Positions 1 through 5,658 are shown, counted from the first letter of the stretch. The stretch is 5,930 bases of DNA from Planktomarina sp. (GCA_016780825.1 JADHLF010000068.1:1-5930), one strand, 5' to 3'. A program made the numbers and translations. The notes: generated by a model not told the origin, from the sequence alone.

Positions 1-259
1 GATCTTCGGTCGAGCGCAGGCGCCCAATGAGGTTTTTCTTCTCGAGCCGATCTAGAATTCCGACCAATGAGGGCGGGGGCAAGAGGGTGATCTGTGAGAT
101 TTGCGCTGAGGTCAGATGCTGTTTTTCCCAAAGCGCGCGCAGGACCCGCCACTGTTGATCCGTCAGATCATTCGCTTGGAACAGACGCCGATAGCTTGGC
201 ATCACCCGATCTAGAGAGCGGCTGAGGATCATTGGGAGGCTGTCCAGAAATTTTGGCAT
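1..259 (-). CDS. hpaR: HpaR, MarR-family repressor of homoprotocatechuate degradation (partial, N-terminal 86 residues)
   Basis: The minus strand reads open from an ATG at 259 to the left edge, giving 86 codons that begin MPKFLDSLPMILSRSLDRVM. The region LTDQQWRVLRAL (residues 32-43), then PPPSLVGILDRLEKKNLIGR (61-80), is the winged-helix core of MarR proteins and closely matches HpaR as I remember it (LTEQQWRI...ILPPSLTGVLTRME). HpaR represses aromatic meta-cleavage operons and is released by the pathway substrate; that is family knowledge. Divergent orientation from hpaF supports the assignment. The wing end and C-terminal dimer helix lie outside the window. The start has only a weak Shine-Dalgarno (GAGTGG); an ATG at 270 is in another frame. 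A more general MarR regulator is the alternative, but sequence and context together make HpaR likely. Confidence 0.85.
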   Translation of the reverse strand, partial: MPKFLDSLPMILSRSLDRVMPSYRRLFQANDLTDQQWRVLRALWEKQHLTSAQISQITLLPPPSLVGILDRLEKKNLIGRLRSTED

Positions 260-271
260 TTACCACTCATC

Positions 272-286
272 TATGAACTATTCATA
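272..286. promoter_or_regulatory. Candidate HpaR operator (perfect dyad TATGAA-CTA-TTCATA)
   Basis: TATGAA (272-277) and TTCATA (281-286) are exact inverted repeats around a 3-base centre. MarR-family dimers typically bind AT-rich palindromes of about this size in the divergent intergenic region, often autoregulating. The dyad begins 13 bases upstream of the hpaR start codon and covers its predicted transcription start. It also overlaps TATATT (285-290), a 5/6 match to a plus-strand -10 box, though without a good -35, so control of the hpaF direction from the same site is possible. No second copy was found nearer hpaF. Confidence 0.5.
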
Positions 287-291
287 TATTA

Positions 292-319
292 ACTAAATCG
301 AGACGCTCCGCTCTGTCAA
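292..319 (-). promoter_or_regulatory. Predicted sigma70-type promoter of hpaR
   Basis: On the minus strand a perfect -35 box TTGACA (319-314) is followed after 16 bases by TTTAGT (297-292), a 4/6 match to the -10 consensus. Transcription would start near 285, inside the 15-bp dyad at 272-286. Box matches are seen directly; activity is inferred. Confidence 0.45.
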
Positions 320-378
320 GAAAATCTCTGTGACCGGGTTTAAAATGCAAAAATTGTGGATCTATGCGCACTCCTCAC

Positions 379-406
379 TTGTCATTTTCTGTCAGGCTGC
401 GATGAT
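379..406 (+). promoter_or_regulatory. Weak candidate promoter of the hpaF-FAH-hpaH operon
   Basis: TTGTCA (379-384, 5/6 match to -35) is followed after 16 bases by GATGAT (401-406, 4/6 match to -10). This would give a leader of about 20 bases before hpaF. It does not overlap the dyad at 272-286, which weakens a simple repression model. The start may instead lie further upstream. Confidence 0.25.
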
Positions 407-432
407 TTCAACATGTTAGCCAAGGATTCACC

Positions 433-840
433 ATGCCACATTTGACCGTTCAATATTCGCAAAATTTGGATCATGACGTTGATATGAATGAATTTTGTTC
501 TGTCATGAGTGCTGCCATGCAGCAAACCGGTGTCTTTCCTCTGGCGGGCATTCGGGTGCGGGCACATCCGATGCCGCAGTATTCCATCGCCGATGGGCAT
601 CGCAAAAATGCCTTTGTGGATATGGTCCTGCGCATGGGGGACGGACGCAGTGATGCCACCAAATCGGAGGTTGGTGCATTTTTGATGGCGCGGGCAGAGG
701 CTGTTTTTGCACCGCTGTTGGCGGAGCCATATTTTGCGCTGTCTTTGGAAGTTGTGACGATTTCCAAGCCCTTCAGTTGGAAAACAAATAGCATCCATGC
801 GCGGATCTCTGCACCATCTGTCAAAGGAGACACCCCATGA
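433..840 (+). CDS. hpaF: 5-carboxymethyl-2-hydroxymuconate delta-isomerase (HpaF)
   Basis: The 135-residue product belongs to the CHMI branch of the tautomerase superfamily. It isomerises 5-carboxymethyl-2-hydroxymuconate to 5-oxopent-3-ene-1,2,5-tricarboxylate in the cytoplasmic homoprotocatechuate meta-cleavage pathway. The N-terminus MPHLTVQYSQN supplies Pro2, which becomes the catalytic N-terminal proline after Met removal. GVFPLAGIRVRAH (residues 33-45) carries the arginine of the family active site (R41), and the tail NSIHARI (about 119-125) matches the end of the enteric enzyme (NNVHALF). Length is close to E. coli HpaF (about 126), with roughly ten extra C-terminal residues. A good ribosome site (AAGG, 422-425) lies 7 bases before the ATG, and that start is required for Pro2. 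It is the first gene of the plus-strand operon, and its stop overlaps the next ATG by 4 bases (ATGA). Confidence 0.93.
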   Translation: MPHLTVQYSQNLDHDVDMNEFCSVMSAAMQQTGVFPLAGIRVRAHPMPQYSIADGHRKNAFVDMVLRMGDGRSDATKSEVGAFLMARAEAVFAPLLAEPYFALSLEVVTISKPFSWKTNSIHARISAPSVKGDTP

Positions 841-1694
841 AATTTGCATCCATTCGCGCGGCGGGGGAGGCCCTCTATGGCGCGGTTACGGAGCCCGGCT
901 TCATTGCTTTATCGCCAGATTTCCCACAATGGGCGAATTTAACAGAGGTCATCCGTGCGCAAGCCCTGCTGCAGCTGGCCCATGCGGCTGAGCGGGCCCC
1001 TGTCACCCATGATCTTGGCAGCTTCACCTATGAGATGCCCGTGGCCGGCGGTGAGAAGATCATTTGTGTCGGGGTTAATTTTCCAGACCGCAATGCGGAA
1101 TATAAAGACGGCAGCCAAGCGCCTGCACATATGTCACTCTTTCCGCGGTTTGCCCGTGGTTTCGTCGGACATGAACAGGCCCTGATCCGCCCACCAGAGT
1201 CGCATCAACTCGACTATGAGGGCGAAATTGCCATTGTTATTGGCAAGGCCGGTCGGCGCATTTCTCAAGCAGATGCTTACGATCACATTGCCGCAGTGAC
1301 CCTTTGCAATGAGGGGACAATTCGAGATTGGGTGCGCCACGCGAAATTCAACGTCACCCAGGGTAAAAATTGGGACAAATCTGGCGCTATGGGCCCGTGG
1401 TTGGTGCCTTTTGAAGAGGCGTCACAACTGGACGATGTTCGCATCACCACCCATGTCAACGGGGAGTTGCGCCAAGACGACCGCACCAGCCGCATGATTT
1501 TCCCCATCCGCCGCCAAATTGAATATATCTCAACCTTCACCACTTTGGTTCCTGGAGATATTATTGTCACCGGTACACCAACGGGCGCTGGCGCGCGGTT
1601 TGATCCGCCAATCTATCTCAAACCCGGTGATGTGGTCGAAGTTTACGCGGATGGTCTTGGGACCCTGCGCAATTTTGTCGAGGATGAGGCATGA
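837..1694 (+). CDS. Fumarylacetoacetate hydrolase-family protein, HpaG-like (probable OPET decarboxylase / HHDD isomerase)
   Basis: The 285-residue product is a single FAH-fold domain (about residues 72-282) after a short N-terminal cap. Visible family motifs are DYEGEIAIVIGK (126-137, metal-binding E128 and E130), CNEGTIRDW (157-165), GKNWDKSGAMGPWLVP (176-191), VNGELRQDDRT (207-217) and TLVPGDIIVTGTPTGAG (236-252). The stretches TIRDW, VNGELRQ and PGD-I-TGTP resemble the C-terminal half of enteric HpaG, a two-domain protein of about 430 residues; this one has a single domain. Between hpaF and hpaH the expected role is decarboxylation of 5-oxopent-3-ene-1,2,5-tricarboxylate and/or the following isomerisation; that is inferred from context, and an acylpyruvate hydrolase is possible. 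The usual third metal ligand, an Asp after Asn, is Glu159 here. AAGGAGA (824-830) sits 6 bases before the ATG, and the gene overlaps both neighbours by ATGA. Confidence 0.85.
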   Translation: MKFASIRAAGEALYGAVTEPGFIALSPDFPQWANLTEVIRAQALLQLAHAAERAPVTHDLGSFTYEMPVAGGEKIICVGVNFPDRNAEYKDGSQAPAHMSLFPRFARGFVGHEQALIRPPESHQLDYEGEIAIVIGKAGRRISQADAYDHIAAVTLCNEGTIRDWVRHAKFNVTQGKNWDKSGAMGPWLVPFEEASQLDDVRITTHVNGELRQDDRTSRMIFPIRRQIEYISTFTTLVPGDIIVTGTPTGAGARFDPPIYLKPGDVVEVYADGLGTLRNFVEDEA

Positions 1695-2488
1695 CCCCGG
1701 CAGAAATTTCCCAGGCGGCACAGGCCTTATTTGAGGCCGAGAAAAGCCAAAAGCAAATTGGACTGTTGACCCGCGCCCATCCTGAGATGACGATGGATGA
1801 TGCCTATGCGGTGCAAAAAGCCTTGGTCGCGCTCAAGATTGCAGATGGTCGGCGGGTCATCGGTTGGAAAATCGGCCTGACCTCCAAGGCGATGCAATAT
1901 GCGTTGAACATTGATATCCCGGACAGTGGGATATTGTTTGATGATATGCAGTTTGAAGATGGGGCGACTGTGCCTGCGGGGCGGTTTATCCAGCCGCGGA
2001 TCGAGGCCGAAATTGCCTTTGTGATGAAAGCGGATTTGGGCGGTGCCGCGCGGCGCGATGAGGTGGTGGCCGCAACGGATTATGTGTGCCCCTCGCTGGA
2101 GATTCTCGACACGCGGATTGAGCGCATCGATGCGCAAACCGGCCAGACTCGCAAAATTTTTGATACGATTTCCGACAATGCCGCCAACGCGGGCATCGTC
2201 TTGGGCCGCGCGCGTCATGCGCCAAGCGCATTTGATCTGCGCTGGGCTGGTGCGATTTGCAGCCGCAATGATGAGGTGGAGGAGACAGGGCTCGGTGCCG
2301 GCGTGTTGAACGATCCGGTCATGGGCATTGTTTGGTTGTCCGAACGGCTCGAAGCCTATGGGCAAAAAATTCGTGCTGGGGATATCGTTCTGTCCGGCTC
2401 GTTTATTCGTCCGATTGAAGCGCGGCCGAAGGATGAATTCGTCGCTGATTTTGGCCCCTTTGGTCAGGTATCCATTGGCTTTGCCTGA
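1691..2488 (+). CDS. hpaH: 2-oxo-hept-3-ene-1,7-dioate (OHED) hydratase, HpaH
   Basis: The 265-residue product hydrates 2-oxohept-3-ene-1,7-dioate to 4-hydroxy-2-oxoheptanedioate, a metal-dependent cytoplasmic step. It aligns along its whole length with E. coli HpaH (267 residues): MTMDDAYAVQ (33-42), GWKIGLTSKAMQ (58-69), PRIEAEIAF (102-110), ATDYVCPSLEILDTR (128-142), then KIFDTISDNAANAGIVLG and ETGLGAGVLNDP. The metal ligands of the hydratase/decarboxylase family correspond to E105, E107 and E137. The dipeptide 'SDNAANAG' block favours HpaH over the 2-oxopent-4-enoate hydratases (MhpD/XylJ) of the same superfamily. The ATG overlaps the previous stop (ATGA), with GAGG (1680-1683) 7 bases upstream, consistent with translational coupling. 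It is the last gene of the operon; no HpaI-type aldolase follows before the terminator. Confidence 0.93.
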   Translation: MTPAEISQAAQALFEAEKSQKQIGLLTRAHPEMTMDDAYAVQKALVALKIADGRRVIGWKIGLTSKAMQYALNIDIPDSGILFDDMQFEDGATVPAGRFIQPRIEAEIAFVMKADLGGAARRDEVVAATDYVCPSLEILDTRIERIDAQTGQTRKIFDTISDNAANAGIVLGRARHAPSAFDLRWAGAICSRNDEVEETGLGAGVLNDPVMGIVWLSERLEAYGQKIRAGDIVLSGSFIRPIEARPKDEFVADFGPFGQVSIGFA

Positions 2489-2523
2489 GCAAGCCTCTTG
2501 TCATACCAATGATGGGAGGAGCC

Positions 2524-2552
2524 AAAAAAACCCGGGCAGGGGGCCCGGGTTT
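2524..2552. terminator. Intrinsic terminator between convergent hpaH and response-regulator genes
   Basis: A 10-bp perfect stem, AAACCCGGGC (2528-2537) with GCCCGGGTTT (2543-2552), encloses the loop AGGGG. The seven A's at 2524-2530 give a U-run for minus-strand transcripts, so it looks like a strong terminator for the response regulator, whose stop lies about 60 bases before it. In the plus direction only TTT-A-GG-TTT follows the stem, so termination of hpaH transcripts is probably less efficient but still plausible. No other structure is apparent in 2489-2612. Confidence 0.85.
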
Positions 2553-2612
2553 AGGTTTGGGGGGAGGAGAGACGCCTTGCGATAATGCCCCGGCGCCAGG
2601 GATGGGAAGGGG

Positions 2613-3299
2613 CTACAGCGACAAGCGATAGCCGCCGTTTTCGGTGATCAAAATGCTGGCCTTGCCAGGATCAGGTTCAATTTTCTGACGCAGGCGATAA
2701 ATATGGGTCTCTAGCGTATGGGTCGTGACGCCGGCATTATAGCCCCATACCTCATGCAAAAGAATGTCGCGCGGCACCACATCTTCCGTGGCGCGGTACA
2801 GGAACTTTAAAATATTGGTCTCTTTTTCGGTCAGGCGAATTTTCTTGTCATCTGCGGTGACCAATACCTTGATTGAAGGTTTGAAGGTATAGGGACCGAG
2901 GGTGAAAATCGCATCTTCTGATTGCTCATGCTGGCGCAGCTGCGCGCGCATCCGGGCCAAAAGCACGGGAAATTTGAAGGGCTTGGTGACATAGTCATTG
3001 GCACCTGCATCCAGACCCAAAATCGTGTCGGAATCCGTATCATGGCCGGTGAGCATCAAAATTGGGCATTTGACGCCCTGCTTGCGGATCAAGCGGCAAA
3101 GCTCACGCCCGTCTGTATCGGGCAGACCCACATCTAAGACCAAAAGATCGTAACTCTGCTCCTTGATCTTTTCCAAAGCCTCCGCGCCGCTGCCACCCTC
3201 ATAGACATCAAAATCTTCAGTCATAAGAAGTTGTTCGCTCAAGGCTTCTCTCAGATCTTCATCGTCGTCGATCAAAAGAACTTTTTTAAGCTGTGCCAT
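2613..3299 (-). CDS. OmpR/PhoB-family response regulator (CenR-like)
   Basis: This 228-residue two-domain DNA-binding regulator has a receiver at about residues 5-120, with acidic residues D11-D13 in VLLIDDDED, phospho-acceptor D56 in LLVLDVGLPDTDG, T84 in ILMLTGHD and K106 in YVTKPFKFP. A winged-helix domain follows at about 132-227; its recognition region, VTTHTLETHIYRLRQKIE (191-208), is typical of the family. The linker and effector segments (AQLRQHEQSEDA, RLTEKETNILKFLYR, HEVWGYNAGVTTH) recall CenR, the essential cell-envelope regulator of Caulobacter and Rhodobacter; I cannot confirm orthology here. No sensor kinase gene is adjacent, so it appears orphan. I chose the ATG at 3299 because AAGGAG stands 7-8 bases before it; the ATG at 3317 overlaps that ribosome site and would add six residues outside the domain. 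It diverges from ribA and ends at the hairpin 2524-2552. Confidence 0.9.
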   Translation of the reverse strand: MAQLKKVLLIDDDEDLREALSEQLLMTEDFDVYEGGSGAEALEKIKEQSYDLLVLDVGLPDTDGRELCRLIRKQGVKCPILMLTGHDTDSDTILGLDAGANDYVTKPFKFPVLLARMRAQLRQHEQSEDAIFTLGPYTFKPSIKVLVTADDKKIRLTEKETNILKFLYRATEDVVPRDILLHEVWGYNAGVTTHTLETHIYRLRQKIEPDPGKASILITENGGYRLSL

Positions 3300-3315
3300 T
3301 CTGCCACTCCTTTTC

Positions 3316-3329
3316 ATAGGATAGCCTAT
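3316..3329. promoter_or_regulatory. Dyad ATAGG-N4-CCTAT in the response-regulator leader
   Basis: ATAGG (3316-3320) and CCTAT (3325-3329) are inverted repeats around ATAG, immediately upstream of the regulator gene's ribosome site. The position suits an operator near the transcription start, perhaps autoregulatory, or a small leader hairpin. The binding protein is unknown. Confidence 0.25.
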
Positions 3330-3351
3330 ACCTGCGCGTTTGGGCGCTTTA

Positions 3352-3366
3352 TTGCAAGATTTGCAA
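3352..3366. promoter_or_regulatory. Symmetric TTGCAA-GAT-TTGCAA element between the response regulator and ribA
   Basis: Two copies of the self-complementary hexamer TTGCAA (3352-3357 and 3361-3366) stand 9 bases apart, so the element is at once a direct and an inverted repeat. It lies in the 143-base region between divergent starts and could be a regulator site or contain -35 elements. No convincing -10 partner was found at normal spacing on either strand. Confidence 0.3.
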
Positions 3367-3442
3367 CAGTGATCTCACGACCTCGTGTCACAAATGAAGG
3401 AATTGTTTCAATTCACCCGCAAAAGGAGCTATCGGGGGTTCT

Positions 3443-4498
3443 ATGAGTATATCACCTTCGCCTGTTGAGCTGCGCGCTCGTGCTTTGACCGATCTTCGTA
3501 TGGGTCTGCCTGTGGTCATCGATATGCCGCAACCACTTGTGGTCTGCGCGGCAGAGACCCTGACGCAAGACCGTCTGGAGGCGCTGCGCGCGTTGGGCGA
3601 GGTGCAAGCGGTTTTGTCAAAGTGGCGGGCCGATACGCTTAAGATCAACGCATATGACGGGGATGTGGCGCGTATTTCTGTGCCGCTGTCGGTCGATGCG
3701 CGCTGGTGCCAAGCGGTGGCTGATCCCATACTGGACCTAAGCTATCCGATGAAAGGTCCCTTCCAAGCTCTGCGCGGCGGATCTGCGGATGGGCAACGCC
3801 TTGCGGTTGCGCTCTTGAAAGCGGCGCATCTTTTGCCCATGGCGATCACGGTGCACAGCCCCGAGCCGCTCAGCAGTTTAACGCATTTGCCGGTGGATAT
3901 CTTGTTGGAGCCTGGCTTTGCGCATGTGGTCTCTGCGCAGCTTCCACTGGAAGTGAGCCAGGCGGGCCGTTTGCATGTGTTTCGCCCAGATGGCGGTGGA
4001 GATGAACATTATGCGGTTGAGATTGGCGCGCCTGATCGAGCCGCACCGGTCTTAACCCGCCTGCATTCGGCCTGTTTCACCGGCGATATTCTGGGATCCT
4101 TGAAATGTGACTGCGGCCCACAGCTCAAAGGTGCTTTGGCGCAGATGGGGCAGGAAGGCGCCGGGATCCTTCTGTATCTCAATCAAGAAGGGCGCGGGAT
4201 TGGTCTGGCCAATAAAATGCGGGCCTATGCGTTGCAGAGCCAAGGTTTTGATACGGTGGAGGCCAATCATCGCCTGGGCTTCGAAGATGACGAGCGAGAT
4301 TTTCAGATCGGCGCAGAGTTGCTCAAAAGCCTCGGCTTTTTATCCATACGTTTGATGACCAATAACCCCAATAAAGTTGCGCGCTTGCAAGACCAGGGCC
4401 TTCGGGTCACCGAACGCGTGCCATTGGTTGTGGGCGGCACAGCGCAGAACCGCGGCTATCTTCGGACCAAGGCGGAAAAATCTGGGCATTTGCTATGA
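3443..4498 (+). CDS. ribA: GTP cyclohydrolase II (RibA) with a DHBP-synthase-like, apparently inactive N-terminal half
   Basis: The 351-residue product opens riboflavin synthesis by converting GTP to 2,5-diamino-6-ribosylamino-4(3H)-pyrimidinone 5'-phosphate in the cytoplasm. Residues about 165-351 form a complete GTP cyclohydrolase II domain: zinc cysteines C211, C222 and C224 (HSACFTGD...LKCDCGPQL), YLNQEGRGIGLANKMRAYAL (245-264, Y262), DTVEANHRLGF (270-280), DDERDF (282-287, R285), TNNPNKV (306-312) and the terminal TKAEKSGHLL. E. coli RibA is about 196 residues, so about 160 N-terminal residues are extra. Their beginning (RARALTDLRMGLPVVI, then VVCAAETLT) resembles the start of RibB but lacks its acidic DEDRENEGD catalytic loop, so a second activity is unlikely. 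AAAGGAG (3422-3428) is 14 bases from the ATG, longer than usual, but no closer in-frame start exists. The stop overlaps the next gene by ATGA. Confidence 0.93.
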   Translation: MSISPSPVELRARALTDLRMGLPVVIDMPQPLVVCAAETLTQDRLEALRALGEVQAVLSKWRADTLKINAYDGDVARISVPLSVDARWCQAVADPILDLSYPMKGPFQALRGGSADGQRLAVALLKAAHLLPMAITVHSPEPLSSLTHLPVDILLEPGFAHVVSAQLPLEVSQAGRLHVFRPDGGGDEHYAVEIGAPDRAAPVLTRLHSACFTGDILGSLKCDCGPQLKGALAQMGQEGAGILLYLNQEGRGIGLANKMRAYALQSQGFDTVEANHRLGFEDDERDFQIGAELLKSLGFLSIRLMTNNPNKVARLQDQGLRVTERVPLVVGGTAQNRGYLRTKAEKSGHLL

Positions 4499-4989
4499 GC
4501 GCCTTTGACATGGTCTATGCCTCTGGTCGCTTGCACTATCTTGGCCGCGCGCTCGCGGCGCGCTGTGGGCGTGGTGGGGTGCGCGATGACAAGCGCGAAG
4601 GTGATGGGGCAACCCCCCGTGGCAGCTTGCGCATCGCAGCGCTTATGTATCGCCCTGACCGGGTTGCGCCCCCCGCGCCTTGGGCAGTTCCAATCTACCC
4701 GGGTGATCTGTGGTGTGACGATCCGGCTCACCATTTATATAATCAGCTTTGCCGTGCGCCTTTACAGGCCAGTCACGAACAGATGCGTCGCGCAGATCCG
4801 CAATATGACATTGTGTTGATCACAGATTGGAATTGGCCAAAGGCGCTTCCAGGGGCGGGCTCTGCGATTTTCATGCACCAATGGCGCAGACCGGGCGCAC
4901 CTACAGCGGGCTGCATCGCCATGGCGCGGCCGGATATCCGTTGGCTGGCCAGCCGCGCCGCGCCAGGTACGCGGCTGATCGTTCGCTAA
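4495..4989 (+). CDS. L,D-transpeptidase (YkuD-domain) family protein, COG3786-like
   Basis: The 164-residue product is essentially one YkuD catalytic domain. YkuD enzymes use an active-site cysteine to make or break L,D-peptide bonds in peptidoglycan or to attach proteins to it. Visible here are GRGGVRDDKREGDGATPRG (25-43), WCDDPAHHLYNQ (73-84), YDIVLITDWN (104-113), and the catalytic pair H128 in GSAIFMHQW with C140 in PTAGCIAM, a compact version of the H...S/T-x-G-C signature. No signal peptide or hydrophobic N-terminal segment is present, so how it would reach the periplasm is unclear; the domain starts almost at residue 1, so a misplaced start is an unlikely explanation. It overlaps ribA by 4 bases (ATGA) and is probably co-translated with it. 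The substrate is unknown. It ends 6 bases from the convergent yggS stop with no visible terminator. Confidence 0.85.
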   Translation: MSAFDMVYASGRLHYLGRALAARCGRGGVRDDKREGDGATPRGSLRIAALMYRPDRVAPPAPWAVPIYPGDLWCDDPAHHLYNQLCRAPLQASHEQMRRADPQYDIVLITDWNWPKALPGAGSAIFMHQWRRPGAPTAGCIAMARPDIRWLASRAAPGTRLIVR

Positions 4990-4995
4990 CAGGGC

Positions 4996-5658
4996 TCAAG
5001 GATGTGCGGCCGGCACCCGCTCGCCAAAGATTGCTGAACCAACTCTGACATGGGTGGCGCCAAAGGAGATGGCCTTGGCAAAATCATCGGACATGCCCAT
5101 GGATAGGCCCTCCAACCCATTGCGCCGCGCCAGCTTGGCCAAAAGTGCGAAATGCAGGCTGGCCTCCTCGTCAACAGGTGGAATGCACATCAGGCCCATC
5201 ACAGGCAGATCCAGCGCACGGCAGTCTTTCACAAAGGCGTCGACCGCATCAGGGGCAATGCCGGCCTTTTGTGGCTCTAAGCCGGTGTTGACTTGAATGA
5301 ATAGCGCCGGGCAATGGCCCAGCTCTTGGGCCAAACGCGCCAGAGCGGTCGCCAATTTGGGGCGGTCTAACGTATGGAGGCAATCAAACAGGCGCATAGC
5401 TGCGCGCGCTTTATTGGATTGCAGCGGTCCGAGCAGATGCACCTTGGCATCGGGGAATGTTTTTTGGAACTCTGGCCATTTACCTTCCGCTTCCTGCACG
5501 CGATTCTCGCCAAAGACCCGGTGACCCTCCCGCAGCACCGCCAGAACGCGATCGTTGGGCTGAACTTTCGACACCGCAATCAGCTCCACCGAGCCCAAAC
5601 CACGCCCGGCGTCTTGCTGCGCCTGTAAAATTTCTTTCGAAACCTGAAACAGTGACAT
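4996..5658 (-). CDS. yggS: YggS-family PLP homeostasis protein (PLPHP)
   Basis: The 220-residue product matches the single-domain, alanine-racemase-fold YggS/PROSC family, which binds pyridoxal 5'-phosphate and maintains vitamin B6 and amino-acid balance without a known catalytic reaction. K31 in LIAVSKVQP is the expected Schiff-base lysine. Other conserved blocks follow in order: FGENRVQEA (49-57), HLLGPLQSNK (74-83), VNTGLEPQKAG (123-133), GLMCIPP (155-161), LSMGMSDDF (185-193) and VRVGSAIFGER (204-214), the phosphate-binding end. Length is usual for the family (about 215-235). The ATG at 5658 has a modest ribosome site, AAGG about 10 bases upstream in an A-rich leader. The gene stands alone on its strand, converging on the YkuD gene. 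Confidence 0.93.
   Translation of the reverse strand: MSLFQVSKEILQAQQDAGRGLGSVELIAVSKVQPNDRVLAVLREGHRVFGENRVQEAEGKWPEFQKTFPDAKVHLLGPLQSNKARAAMRLFDCLHTLDRPKLATALARLAQELGHCPALFIQVNTGLEPQKAGIAPDAVDAFVKDCRALDLPVMGLMCIPPVDEEASLHFALLAKLARRNGLEGLSMGMSDDFAKAISFGATHVRVGSAIFGERVPAAHP

Noticed and set aside
410..417. AACATGTT palindrome before hpaF as a second HpaR site
   Set aside because: It is only 8 bases long and does not share sequence with the dyad at 272-286; a chance palindrome is as likely.
382..849. 155-codon minus-strand frame opposite hpaF
   Set aside because: The plus-strand frame encodes a clear CHM isomerase with catalytic Pro2; the antisense product is low-complexity and unlike any family I know.
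1727..2365. 212-codon open frame on the minus strand inside hpaH
   Set aside because: It lies wholly opposite a strongly recognised gene, shows no family motif, and is the kind of antisense frame expected in GC-rich codon use.
3300..3317. Upstream ATG at 3317 as the response-regulator start
   Set aside because: That ATG overlaps the AAGGAG that serves the ATG at 3299, and it would only add six residues ahead of the receiver domain.
3300..3442. FMN riboswitch upstream of ribA
   Set aside because: The 143-base interval is short, and I could not find the conserved FMN-element blocks or a sequestering stem; only simple dyads are present.
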